Assembly (NCBI RefSeq): GCF_001541315.1
Contig: NZ_LMVK01000018.1
Coordinates: 1 to 50,034 of the forward strand
Direction: 5' to 3'
Length of the DNA: 50,034 bases
Origin: Agrobacterium tumefaciens str. B6
GTDB taxonomy: Bacteria > Pseudomonadota > Alphaproteobacteria > Rhizobiales > Rhizobiaceae
Of this stretch, positions 1 through 7,853 are shown piece after piece. The notes under the pieces are model-generated. The model did not search any database, was not told where the DNA came from, and was given only the letters and a program-made list of their open reading frames with translations. The first letter of the stretch is position 1; each line of letters begins with the position of its first letter. A program made the translations under genes and the position numbers.

Positions 1-382
1 TATTACGATCGATCGCCATCAATTTTCACCACCTTTTCAATTCATTTTCCAATCAGATTCCCTCCGGTTCCACCTATAAATAAATCCATTAAACTATAAA
101 AACCTATATAAAATCACCTGTTTATAACAGTGCCAAATTAGCTGCGCACAAACAGGCGGACTCCTTCAGTAAATCTCTCATCCCTCCCACAGCAATGGTG
201 CGTTTTAATTATTTATATGTTTTGCGTTCACCCTCACATAAATTATATATTTTATCAGCCCTCTTCTTCCCCTGATTCAATTACAATCACCCAATCGTCG
301 AACAGGTATTCTATTCCGTCAAATAAGTATAAATATAGGGATATATGTATTAATGTCGTACAGATAGGTAAAATATTTCAAG
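1..382. other. AT-rich non-coding stretch
   Basis: This stretch is much richer in A and T than the rest of the window, with runs such as ataaataaatcc and ctataaaaacctatataaaa. No reading frame in it has the GC-rich third positions seen in neighbouring genes. I see no gene. It borders a decayed tumA fragment, so it is probably foreign or degenerate DNA at an insertion boundary. It may carry promoters, but none can be assigned to a gene. Confidence 0.5.
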
Positions 383-470
383 GCGCGGACTTGCCAGATC
401 TGCCGAACGTGACACGTCAAGCGTGTATATTAAGGATCTGTCCGCTTTGTCGGATTGAGTTACCGAACAT
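383..470 (+). pseudogene. Decayed tumA (HVO_A0114-type antitoxin) fragment
   Basis: About 88 bases align by eye with part of the intact antitoxin gene at roughly 2447-2530. Shared words include gcggacttgcc, cgaacgtgac, tcaagcgtgta and tgtccg.ttgtcgga, with scattered substitutions and a small insertion. The reading frame is not kept. It is therefore a relic of a second copy of the winged-helix part of the tumA antitoxin. No toxin remnant was recognised beside it. Confidence 0.6.
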
Positions 471-481
471 CGCACGGATCT

Positions 482-898
482 TTATCGGCCACGGTAAACC
501 TCGCTGGACGACCGACGACGTGCAATAAACTCCCGAAGGACGGGGAGAAAAAAAGCTTTACTGAACCGTCCCACAGGTGGCTCCGGCTCCAGGTAGAAAG
601 AATGTCCGATAATGTCGCTGTTATACTCATCCAGAATGATCCAAAGCCGCATATCTGCATCAAGACCGGCCCGGCGCTTTTCAATCGCAGGGATCTCAAT
701 AGCAAAACGATCAGTTTCCGGATGCTTCGTCGTGATAGGAAAGAAAAGAACCATGTCGCCGTCCGCACGGGCGAGCCTCACGCCAACAACAACAGGTCGC
801 CCCTTCCGACCTTCGGTTTCACCGCGGGAAGCCTCCCGGCTCCACAGATAAGGGTAGCGGATTACGACTGCAGTCTCGATCTCATCGAAACCGCTCAC
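482..898 (-). CDS. PemK/MazF-like toxin candidate
   Basis: 138 residues. Its ATG overlaps the stop of the upstream Phd-type antitoxin (ATGA, 895-898), the layout of a type II toxin-antitoxin operon. The central part, with GRPVVVGVRLARADGDMVLF followed by a PITTKHP-like segment, resembles the beta-barrel core of growth-inhibitor PemK/MazF-type ribonucleases, but the family call is by eye. If correct, it would cleave mRNA and be neutralised by the upstream protein. No membrane segment or signal peptide is seen. It could instead be an uncharacterised partner of Phd. The toxin role is inferred mainly from gene order. Confidence 0.6.
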   Translation of the reverse strand: MSGFDEIETAVVIRYPYLWSREASRGETEGRKGRPVVVGVRLARADGDMVLFFPITTKHPETDRFAIEIPAIEKRRAGLDADMRLWIILDEYNSDIIGHSFYLEPEPPVGRFSKAFFLPVLREFIARRRSSSEVYRGR

Positions 899-1161
899 CG
901 AACCATCTCTTCAGTTTCCGCATAAACCTCGACTGCTGCCTCAAATTCGTCCAGCAAAGCGTCAGGCATATTATCAATAGTGCCAACCGCACGCAGATCA
1001 GACTGCCGCATCAAACGTTCATAATCCTCAATATTAAGAAGGACCAGACGAGGCTTGTTGCGCTGGGTGATCGTCACCGGATGACGAAGTGCCTCGGCAA
1101 TAATATCACCCGACTTTCTGGAAAGATCACTCGTCGTATAGGAATTACCTGAACCTGCCAT
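895..1161 (-). CDS. Phd/YefM-family antitoxin
   Basis: Type II antitoxin of the Phd/YefM fold: an N-terminal DNA-binding and dimerisation part, with the core pattern S..SGDII.EALR.PVTITQRNKPRLVLLN, then an acidic C-terminal tail that would wrap the toxin. The start is placed at the ATG preceded by GGGAG eight bases upstream (88 residues); an upstream ATG would add 12 residues with a weaker ribosome site. It overlaps the downstream toxin candidate by four bases, so the two are probably translationally coupled. Such antitoxins normally repress their own operon. Family call is confident; the partner is less certain. Confidence 0.85.
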   Translation of the reverse strand: MAGSGNSYTTSDLSRKSGDIIAEALRHPVTITQRNKPRLVLLNIEDYERLMRQSDLRAVGTIDNMPDALLDEFEAAVEVYAETEEMVR

Positions 1162-1293
1162 CAATCGCACTCCCATCTTGCATCGCGACGATAGCACAGC
1201 CTCAAAAGAAAATCCATGAAATACAGCAATCCTGTAAATGCTGCATTAATTGCGCGCCGTAATGACTTGTCACCGCATTCGCTCAATCTCAGC

Positions 1294-1968
1294 TCACGAG
1301 TTTCTTTTCAGTGGCCTGACAGGCACAACTGTGCTTTCCAGCGCCCGGAGAAAGGCATTCGCAGCCTTGTGCTTGTACACCGGCTTCAATGCTGCAAAAT
1401 CCTTACGTCGCAACCCGAAAAGGGCATCTTCCTTGATCCTCATACCAATCGTCAGCCATTCAAGCCCGCTCCACTCCACCTTGCGAAGCGCTACCAGATC
1501 CATAAGTGCCCGAAGAGGTCGGGCAACGAACGCAATCGAGCCGTTGAGCGGAACACGGTCAACACTCGTCATGAACCGATAATCGTTGATCGCCAGAGGA
1601 TGATAGCTGAAGGTCCCGAACCCGGGCGTCGAAAAATCCTGGCTTTTGCGTCCGGGTGAAACACTGGCGGTAACAAACACCGCCTCCGGAATCCATCCAT
1701 GGAACGACAGTGCTGTTTCGAAGGAGATATAGCTGCCCGGCACGAGGTTTTGGCCGACGGCAAACGGATGAACCGGGTAACGTCGATAGCGTCGCGCCAG
1801 CACATAACAACCACGCTTCAGGCGGATGAGGGACCCGTCTTTCAAAGCGCGGTTGACAAGGCCATAACGGCGCGCGTCACTGCCGCCCAGCAACTCGGCG
1901 AGTTGCCGGTCATTCAGAAAACTATCAGCCAATCCGGCTGCAGAAATCTGGTCCACCAACGAAGACAT
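1294..1968 (-). CDS. abiEi: AbiEi-type antitoxin (type IV), orphan
   Basis: About 224 residues with the AbiEi layout: an N-terminal winged-helix DNA-binding part (NDRQLAELLGGSDARRYGLV, then LKRGCYVLA) and a C-terminal antitoxin domain. AbiEi proteins repress their own promoter and counter the nucleotidyltransferase toxin AbiEii. No AbiEii follows: downstream lie about 130 bases and then the unrelated Phd operon. The ATG at 1968 is preferred to the in-frame TTG at 1986. A perfect palindrome at 1990-2002 just upstream is a plausible operator. The gene appears intact, so it is an orphan antitoxin or regulator. Confidence 0.75.
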   Translation of the reverse strand: MSSLVDQISAAGLADSFLNDRQLAELLGGSDARRYGLVNRALKDGSLIRLKRGCYVLARRYRRYPVHPFAVGQNLVPGSYISFETALSFHGWIPEAVFVTASVSPGRKSQDFSTPGFGTFSYHPLAINDYRFMTSVDRVPLNGSIAFVARPLRALMDLVALRKVEWSGLEWLTIGMRIKEDALFGLRRKDFAALKPVYKHKAANAFLRALESTVVPVRPLKRNS

Positions 1969-1989
1969 AATTCTTGATACTTCCAATTT

Positions 1990-2002
1990 GTGAAAGTTTC
2001 AC
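1990..2002. promoter_or_regulatory. Palindrome between abiEi and tumE/tumA
   Basis: The sequence GTGAAAGTTTCAC is a perfect 6-1-6 palindrome in the short gap between divergent abiEi and the tumE/tumA locus. AbiEi proteins are known to bind inverted repeats in their own promoters, so it is a candidate operator for abiEi. It could also serve the divergent pair. Function is inferred from position only. Confidence 0.45.
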
Positions 2003-2022
2003 GAATTTTTATAATTTTGCTA

Positions 2023-2239
2023 CAGGTGCCGGAACCCGTTCCCGCCAGGACGCACCTGTTCAAGTATCGAGTGTTTTATGGCAAGGGTGGCAGGCGTATC
2101 GTCGGTTTCGACACGAACGCGGCAAAGGCGATCATCGTCATCTCGACGGCGCCGAGAGCATCCTTACCTGTTCACAACGACCAGTGCCCTCCTGTCCGAT
2201 TTTCGGAAGGAGATAATCAAGAAGAGGCAGAAACCATGA
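2023..2239 (+). pseudogene. Frameshifted tumE-type toxin
   Basis: Three consecutive frames rebuild a TumE-family toxin. Frame 1 gives VPEPVPARTHLFKYRVFYGK..RIVGFD, ending at 2112. Frame 3 gives HERGKGDHRHLDGAES. Frame 2 gives YLFTTTSALLSDFRKEIIKK and stops at 2237-2239, overlapping the antitoxin ATG. The first shift fits loss of one A (family members have DNERGKGDHRH); the second lies near 2160. The N-terminal 30 or so residues are also missing or diverged. The toxin is therefore dead unless frameshifting rescues it, while its antitoxin is open. Confidence 0.75.
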
Positions 2240-2604
2240 GAGAAGCCTTGATTCAAATCAGAGCAGACAGCGAAACTGCCCTCGATGAGGCCTTTGACAG
2301 GGCAACCAGCGCCATGCGCTCAGGTAATCCCTCAGAGCCCGTGGCAGTCTTCACCTTCTCGTCGCCTGCACAGCTTTTTTCTGTCATCACACCCAAAAGG
2401 TGGGAGTTGATTGAACATCTTCAGAAGATCGGCCCATCCAGCATACGCGGACTTGCCCGATCCGTCGAACGTGACGTCAAGCGTGTACATGAGGACGTGT
2501 CCGCGTTGTCGGACTGGGGTATCTTCGAACAAACCGAAGACGGAAAGGTTCACGTACCCTACGATGTGATCCACGCGAATTTCGACCTCAGAGCGGCAGC
2601 CTGA
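2236..2604 (+). CDS. TumA/HVO_A0114-type DNA-binding antitoxin
   Basis: 122 residues from the ATG at 2236, which overlaps the stop of the broken tumE (ATGA). The C-terminal half has a winged-helix pattern (PKRWELIEHLQKIGPSSIRG, then LARSVERDVKRVHEDV and LSDWGIFEQ) typical of HVO_A0114-family DNA-binding proteins that pair with TumE toxins. It should bind DNA as operon repressor and antitoxin. The frame also runs open upstream to 1990, but that part is tumE sequence read in the same frame, not an N-terminal extension. A decayed partial copy lies at 383-470. Confidence 0.8.
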   Translation: MREALIQIRADSETALDEAFDRATSAMRSGNPSEPVAVFTFSSPAQLFSVITPKRWELIEHLQKIGPSSIRGLARSVERDVKRVHEDVSALSDWGIFEQTEDGKVHVPYDVIHANFDLRAAA

Positions 2605-2625
2605 TCAGAGCGCTGATTGCTGCGC

Positions 2626-3848
2626 TCACCTCCACAAAACGGATAAAGGCGCGGCGGCTAACCTCTCGCCGAAGGGCACGAGATCAGAGCTGTCGTAAAG
2701 CACAACGCCATAGGCAAACCGATCCTTACACGCTTCGGCCAAGGTCCGCAGTCCAGCAAAATCGCTCGATTTCACCGTCGCGGACGCCTTGACCTCGATC
2801 CCGACGATCATGCCGTCGTCCCGTTCCAGGACGATATCCACCTCATGCATTTGTTGGTCACGAAAATGATATGGTGTCAGCCGCAGGTCGGACGCAGTCA
2901 TGAGTTTCAGGACCTCGGCGAACACGAAGCTCTCCAGAAGCGCACCAAATACACCGCGGTCCGCCTTCACCCGATCAACGGTCAACCCACGCGCCGTAGC
3001 GAGGAGGCCGGAGTCGAGGAAATGCAGCTTCGGCGTTTTGGCGATCCGCTTCAGCACGTTCGTATACCAGGGTTGCAATGTCGAGACGAGAAAGACCTGC
3101 TCCAGTAGCGCGACATAGCGCTGTCCCGTTTTGTGACTGACGTTAATGCTGGAGCCGAACTGCGAATAATTGACCAATTGCCCGGAATGCTCCGCAAGCA
3201 GTCGAACGAATTTTGGCAGCTCGGTCAGCTTCTCGATCTCGGCAATGTCTCTGAGGTCGCGTGTCAGAACCGACGTCAGATACGATCTGGCCCAATCCTG
3301 CCGTCGCCATTCGCTCTCACGGCTGATCGCCTCGGGAAAACCGCCCAACAGCACAAGTTTGACAAGATCATCACCGACAATCGCCTCACGGTCCCCATGC
3401 AGTTTCCCTGCAAACAGGCGCTCAAGGAAATTCGGCGCCTGGCCTGTTATTTCCGCGCGAGCAAGAGGGAGCATCCGAATGGTTTCCATCCGGCCCGCCA
3501 GACTGTCCGCAACCCGCGGCAACGTAAGCACATTCGCAGACCCGGTCAGGAGGAAACGGCCGGGCCGATAGTCTTCGTCAACCGTCTTCTTGATTGCCAG
3601 CAACAGATCAGGCGCGCGCTGAATCTCATCGATGATGGCACGATCGAGACCGCGAATGAAACCAACCGGATCGGACCGCGCGGCATCAAGCACCGTCTGG
3701 TCATCGAGTGTGATATAGCTCCGCCCAGCCTCACCCATCTTCCGCACAAGGGTGGTCTTGCCCGCCCGGCGTGGCCCTACGATTTTAGGACCACCGGGGT
3801 GTCTGAAAGGGCCTCCACCACCCGATTCTCAACCAGACGCTCAAACAT
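2626..3848 (-). pseudogene. AAA ATPase with DUF4143, frameshifted
   Basis: Read with one frameshift, this is a complete ATP-binding protein of the AAA_14/DUF4143 class. It begins MFERLVENRVVEALSDTPVV at 3848. The original frame then reaches a stop near 3782, while the next frame continues with IVGPRRAGKTTLVRKM, a Walker A motif (GPRRAGKT). Walker B-like AIIDEIQ, the sensor region LLTGSAN and a C-terminal DUF4143/nuclease-like part (HEVDIVLER, GIEVKAS) follow. The shift fits loss of one A in an A run near 3783-3786. The large 3' frame could still start at the ATG at 3747, but without Walker A. These proteins are often toxin-antitoxin associated; their exact role is unknown. Confidence 0.75.
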
Positions 3849-3875
3849 ATCCGTTGCCAATTCCTTGCCGATTGG

Positions 3876-3895
3876 AATTATCAATCATGATAATT
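3876..3895. promoter_or_regulatory. Inverted repeat upstream of DUF4143 ATPase gene
   Basis: AATTATCA and TGATAATT form perfect 8-base arms around a 4-base loop (ATCA), 28 bases upstream of the ATPase ATG on the minus strand. The position fits an operator overlapping the promoter. No binding protein can be named. Confidence 0.35.
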
Positions 3896-4084
3896 GGAAG
3901 TCAATGCCTCACCAATTGGTAATGGAAGAGCTGAAATCAGCCATCCGTCGCATCAGATCGGCTCGAGAACAACCGCAGCGACGCATGCGATAGCAAACCC
4001 TGCCGCATTCAGGATGCACATCATGTCCTTGCTCAGAACACGAGGGCAAAGTGCCAGATCGGCGCCCACGAAAGTGGAGATGCC

Positions 4085-4195
4085 CTACATGCCCGTCGCC
4101 TTGACGAGGTCATCGACGGATCTGGTCGAGACGCCCTGGATATAGACCTCCTGGATCACCGCCGCCAGAGCCTTCTTGGCCATGCGGCGCGGTTC
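4085..4195 (-). pseudogene. IS256-family transposase fragment
   Basis: About 37 residues ([20 protein letters not shown], then [16 protein letters not shown]) match the N-terminal third of IS256/Mutator transposases just before the DDE region. The frame stops right after, and the flanks do not continue the family. It is a remnant without activity. The rest of 3849-4374 shows no other recognisable gene; a minus-strand run near 3960-4080 reads like a membrane segment but cannot be assigned. Confidence 0.65.
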
Positions 4196-4374
4196 GGTCC
4201 ATGGGTGTTGATCAATGAGGGTTGGTATAGGCTCCGCCATTAAATCAGAGGCGAGAAATCGCACTTCAATTACCCTGCTGCACCGCAATAATGCTGGAGA
4301 CGTTTATTGAATTTTCCGGTGACTGAAGTCTTTTCTGCCGGTGAGCCTTAAGCGTAATTTGCAAAGGGCTGAGA

Positions 4375-5340
4375 ATGTTTGCCACTCCCAAGTCGAAGTC
4401 GGAAGACCTTGAAGCAATCGCGCGCTCGGGTGGGATGCTCCGCCGCATCATGGTGCGCATACCGACTTATCTTACCGACTTGCGCGAAAATCCGGCATGG
4501 CTACCGATGTTTATTCTTGCCCGAACGACCCTGTTTCGGCGGGCTCATTGGTTGTTGGCCAGGCCAGTTCCGCCCGTCAATGTATCCAAACCTTCCATCT
4601 TCGGCTCCCTCAAAGGGCAAGCCATTGCGCAAGAGCTGAAAGAAACAGGCATCTTTACCGGCCTTGTCCTGCCGAAGGAGATAAATCAGGAGATTGCCCG
4701 CTTTGCCGAAGAAACCCCGTGTTTTGGCAATTTTGACCGCAAGCTTGAATTCCGGTCCGGAGATCATGAGGAGGCCGAGCGCCGGTTTGGCCGCTCGATC
4801 CTGAGCGGTCACCATTTTGAACGAGTTCTCAATTGTAAGGCAGTGGCTGCCGTACAACAGGATCCACTCCTCCTCGACGTCGCAAGGCACTATCTGGGTG
4901 GTGAAGCTAAACTGATTACCACCCGAACATGGTGGAGTTTTCCGACAAAGACTGCTTCCGATACCGACCTCAGCCGTGCGTCGTTTAAGTATCATTTTGA
5001 TCTCGATGACTGGCGTATGCTAAAATTTTTCTTTTATCTCTCTGATGTCGATGAGGGTGCAGGCCCACATGTGTATGTCCGCGGCAGTCATAGACGTCGG
5101 CGTTTGAAACATCAGTTGACCATGCTGGTTGGCCATCCGTCGGAGGAGGTCATCGAATACTACGGTGCTGACAGTCCCTTGACTGTGGTGGGGGGTGCCG
5201 GAACGGGTTTTGTCGAGGATCCTTTCGGCTTCCATATGGGTACTTTGGCAAAAGAAACCCCACGCCTGATGATGGAAGTGGGATTTGGTGTATCCAGGCC
5301 TTCGAGACGCCGCTATCACGGCGAACCGGTTATCCGATGA
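4375..5340 (+). CDS. PhyH-family Fe(II)/2-oxoglutarate dioxygenase-like protein
   Basis: 321 residues resembling phytanoyl-CoA dioxygenase (PhyH) family oxygenases, which use Fe(II) and 2-oxoglutarate to hydroxylate small molecules. The metal triad is visible: His207 and Asp209 in YHFDLDDW, and a distal His287 in FGFHMGT; Arg297 is suitably placed to bind 2-oxoglutarate. GPHVYVRGSHR is the usual conserved loop before the distal His. No signal peptide is seen. The gene stands alone between IS debris and a toxin-antitoxin remnant, so the substrate cannot be guessed from context. The ATG at 4375 follows a modest purine-rich ribosome site. Confidence 0.75.
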   Translation: MFATPKSKSEDLEAIARSGGMLRRIMVRIPTYLTDLRENPAWLPMFILARTTLFRRAHWLLARPVPPVNVSKPSIFGSLKGQAIAQELKETGIFTGLVLPKEINQEIARFAEETPCFGNFDRKLEFRSGDHEEAERRFGRSILSGHHFERVLNCKAVAAVQQDPLLLDVARHYLGGEAKLITTRTWWSFPTKTASDTDLSRASFKYHFDLDDWRMLKFFFYLSDVDEGAGPHVYVRGSHRRRRLKHQLTMLVGHPSEEVIEYYGADSPLTVVGGAGTGFVEDPFGFHMGTLAKETPRLMMEVGFGVSRPSRRRYHGEPVIR

Positions 5341-5421
5341 TCGAAAGCCCTGGAGAAGATCACGACAGTTCAGCCAAAGAGGGCAGTCTCGCCTGCTGTC
5401 AGCCCCAAGCAGGGATAGACC

Positions 5422-5649
5422 TTGAATCAGGGAGGCGCTTCAGCAATCCCCGATGTCGCGTTCGTTCAACGCATCGTATTTCCGGATTTCGCCTCGCATT
5501 TTAACGCTCCCCCCGGCTCTCGCGTCTACTTTCAGAGACGGGGCAATGTTCTCATTGTGCTTTTATGCGGTGGCGACAAAGGATCGCAAGCCCGTGATAT
5601 TGCCGCCGCGCATAAACTCGCCAGGGAATGGAGCGAAAAAGATGACTGA
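5422..5649 (+). pseudogene. RelE/ParE-type toxin remnant
   Basis: The last 35 or so residues (RVYFQRRGNVLIVLLCGGDK, then RDIAAAHKLAREWSEKDD) are the C-terminus of a RelE/ParE-superfamily killer protein of the HigB-like addiction class. Upstream, only pieces of the family pattern are recognisable and they fall in different frames (NP..DV, YFRIS), so the N-terminal half is frameshifted or lost. It ends overlapping the antitoxin ATG by eight bases. Active toxin is unlikely. The open frame could still make a short truncated product. Confidence 0.65.
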
Positions 5650-5935
5650 AAAACTGACCACCTATGATCCTGCTGCCGCTTTGGTCGACGATGAAGAAAT
5701 CGCCGCGTTCATGGCCGACGCCTTCGAAACCGGCGATGCTGCCTATGTTGCAAAGGCGCTCGGCGTCGTCGCGCATGCTAAAGGCATGACCGAAATCTCG
5801 CGCAAAACAGGCCTGTCTCGCGAACAGCTTTATCGATCGTTCAGCGAGCGCGGTAACCCAACGCTCAAAACGACGTTGGCCGTTATGAGAGCACTCGGTG
5901 TTGATGTGACCGCCAAGGCCCATGCCGCGCAGTAA
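5642..5935 (+). CDS. HigA-like addiction module antitoxin
   Basis: 97 residues of the putative addiction-module antidote family. A lead-in (YDPAAALVDDEEIAAFMADA) is followed by a helix-turn-helix of Xre type (GMTEISRKTGLSREQLYRSF and NPTLKTTLAVMRALGVD). It normally represses the operon and neutralises a RelE-type toxin encoded immediately upstream, an order (toxin first) kept here although the toxin is broken. The ATG lies inside the toxin's last codons. It appears intact and could still act as an antitoxin against related toxins or as a repressor. Confidence 0.8.
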   Translation: MTEKLTTYDPAAALVDDEEIAAFMADAFETGDAAYVAKALGVVAHAKGMTEISRKTGLSREQLYRSFSERGNPTLKTTLAVMRALGVDVTAKAHAAQ

Positions 5936-6135
5936 CACGGTGGTCCGCATACGCGGCGGCAGAAACAAGCTACTGACAAAGCATCCGCTCGCCTGAGCCT
6001 TCCGCATCGAGCGGCAAGGATCAAGCGCGAAAGGTTCCCCTTTGGAGCCCCACCCCTCGTCGCCACGACGGCTTCCGGTCCCAGGTTGGACAATGCCGTC
6101 GCCTGAAGCGAATGACCGCAATTGGCGGATACCGT

Positions 6136-7128
6136 TCAAAAACTCGCAATGTCGCCTTGAACCCTTTCCAGAAACCTCAGGATCGCTTCCGAGACCTCTT
6201 TTGGCTTCTCTTGCTGAAGCCAGTGGCCTGCCTCAGGTATGATAAGCGATCCGCGGAGATCGGGAACAAGCGTAGGCATTTCCCCGATAATCTTGTCCAT
6301 TCCCGGAATGCTGAGACCAGTGTCCCTTTCGCCGATCATGAACAGCACAGGAACCTTTATCGGTAGACCGGCGACAACATGCTGTAGCTCCCAATTCCGA
6401 TCAAGATTGCGGTAGTAGTTCAATCCCCCTCGGAAACCCGATGCCTCGAAGTCCTGGACCAGGCGGTCGAACTCGGGGGCGGGCAACCAATCCGGCAGCG
6501 CAGCGGGCTCCGGCAGGCTATTCAGCAGACCTGTAGATCGGGAGACCATGCCAAAGGGATTGGGGGTGCCGTCGCCGGGCAAGCGGGGACCGGCATCGCC
6601 ACTGGCCGCGAAGATCAGCTTGCGTAGCGTCAGCGCGACATCCTTATCGAATTCAGTCTCAGCTCCGTCGGGGTCTTGGAAGTAGAGGGTGTAAAGCAGG
6701 CTCTTCTCATCTTGAGGGAATATCCGCGAAGGAGGAAGTGGCGACAACCCCATCATTGGCACGCTCGAGGCGACAACAGCACGGAACCTGTCGGGCCGTA
6801 TTAGCGCCGCCTGCCAAGCGATTGTCGCGCCCCAGTCATGGCCGACCACGACCGCTTGCTGTTCGCCGAGAGCGTCGAGAAGTGCCACAAGGTCACTTAC
6901 TACGTGGAGAGCTGTATACTGGTCCGGACACTCTGGAGATTCTGTCTTGCCATATCCCCTCATATCCGGGGCGACGGCGCGATATCCTGCCGCTGCGAGG
7001 GCACCGATTTGGTGACGCCAAGCATATTTATTTTCAGGAAAGCCGTGGCAGAGCAGGACCAGTGGCCCTTGCCCGGCCTCAATGATGCTCATGCTGATTG
7101 TGGCAGTCGAAATAACGGTCTCTTCCAT
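6136..7128 (-). CDS. Epoxide-hydrolase-like alpha/beta hydrolase
   Basis: 330 residues with the soluble epoxide hydrolase pattern: oxyanion-hole motif HGFPE (28-32), nucleophile Asp98 in GHDWGA, and a C-terminal His in EAGHWLQQEKP. Haloalkane dehalogenases and fluoroacetate dehalogenases share this layout, so the substrate is open. The start is set at the ATG with a strong AGGAGG five bases upstream; a longer frame to 7170 lacks this. It is divergently transcribed from an Rrf2-type regulator 170 bases away, with symmetric GTAAC/GTTAC motifs between them, so control by that regulator is likely. Cytosolic, no signal peptide. Confidence 0.8.
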   Translation of the reverse strand: MEETVISTATISMSIIEAGQGPLVLLCHGFPENKYAWRHQIGALAAAGYRAVAPDMRGYGKTESPECPDQYTALHVVSDLVALLDALGEQQAVVVGHDWGATIAWQAALIRPDRFRAVVASSVPMMGLSPLPPSRIFPQDEKSLLYTLYFQDPDGAETEFDKDVALTLRKLIFAASGDAGPRLPGDGTPNPFGMVSRSTGLLNSLPEPAALPDWLPAPEFDRLVQDFEASGFRGGLNYYRNLDRNWELQHVVAGLPIKVPVLFMIGERDTGLSIPGMDKIIGEMPTLVPDLRGSLIIPEAGHWLQQEKPKEVSEAILRFLERVQGDIASF

Positions 7129-7226
7129 AGGAGCCTCCTGGATAAATGTCTGCCGGAACCAGGACAACATGTTGCACTGACAGGGCGAGAATGGACGAGC
7201 GAAGCTTACGATTCACCTCCCTTTTC

Positions 7227-7273
7227 GTAACTAGACATGTTACACAATAAACCTAAGGTCAAGTTACCGTAAC
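7227..7273. promoter_or_regulatory. Paired GTAAC/GTTAC inverted repeats, candidate Rrf2 operators
   Basis: Two inverted repeats of the same pentamer lie in the divergent promoter region: GTAAC-N7-GTTAC at 7227-7243 and GTTAC-C-GTAAC at 7263-7273. They flank or overlap both expected promoters (hydrolase leftward, regulator rightward). They are the best candidates for binding sites of the adjacent Rrf2 regulator. Confidence 0.45.
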
Positions 7274-7298
7274 AAATATTGTTGCAGAAAGATTAGGA

Positions 7299-7718
7299 AT
7301 GAAGACCGACGGCCGTCTTGCAAGAATGCTGCACGTCCTAGTCCACATGGGTTTGCTAGGAGGCAGGGAGACATCTGAGCGGATTGCACAGATGCTGAAC
7401 ACAAACCCAGTTGTCGTTCGCCGCACTCTCGGTGCACTTCGCGCGAGTGGCATCGTAGAATCGGAAGGTGGTCGCGGCGGAGGGTGGAAGCTGATCCGTT
7501 CGCTTGATCAGATCACCGTGCTTGATGTTCAGCGCGCCTTGGTCGAAGGTCAAATGCTTCCCGCACCGCTGTCGAAGGACCATCCAAATTGTCCCGTCGA
7601 ACGCGCCTCGAACGCCATCCTCGAACGGGCACATAGCCTCGCTGAAGCTGCGTTGGAAAAAGCCTACTCGGAAACAACGCTAGCACACATCGCTGAAACA
7701 GCCGTCGCAACAAAGTAG
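7299..7718 (+). CDS. Rrf2-family transcriptional regulator
   Basis: 139 residues with the Rrf2 winged-helix pattern: SERIAQMLNTNPVVVRRTLG as the recognition region and SEGGRGGGWKL as the wing. The C-terminal part has a single Cys (NCPVE), not the three-Cys cluster of Fe-S sensors such as IscR and NsrR. It is therefore closer to the YwnA/CymR-like or small-ligand type. It is divergent from the epoxide-hydrolase-like gene and probably represses it and itself. An IS110-family element begins only 46 bases past its stop. Confidence 0.85.
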   Translation: MKTDGRLARMLHVLVHMGLLGGRETSERIAQMLNTNPVVVRRTLGALRASGIVESEGGRGGGWKLIRSLDQITVLDVQRALVEGQMLPAPLSKDHPNCPVERASNAILERAHSLAEAALEKAYSETTLAHIAETAVATK

Positions 7719-7777
7719 GCAGCGCTAGTCATGACCGCAATTGGCGCTTTGGAGCCACGACTGTCTGAACTGATGGG

Positions 7778-7789
7778 GTGGATGCCCCC
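7778..7789 (+). repeat. Subterminal inverted repeat of IS1111-group element
   Basis: GTGGATGCCCCC here is the exact reverse complement of 9147-9158. It begins 13 bases inside the left end inferred from the inverted partial copy. The mate lies close to the junction with that partial copy. In the IS1111 group, such repeats sit inside the true tips rather than at them. Confidence 0.7.
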
Positions 7790-7853
7790 TCTGGCCGGCA
7801 TAGGCGTATGATGCCTGCCTAGCGCCATGGTGGCGCTCACGGAGGGAAAGCAG

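Noticed and set aside
1..360. AT-rich start as a possible plasmid replication origin
   Set aside because: No iterons, DnaA-box cluster or rep gene could be seen nearby.
3133..3993. 286-codon plus-strand frame
   Set aside because: Antisense to the DUF4143 ATPase; no start signal or family pattern.
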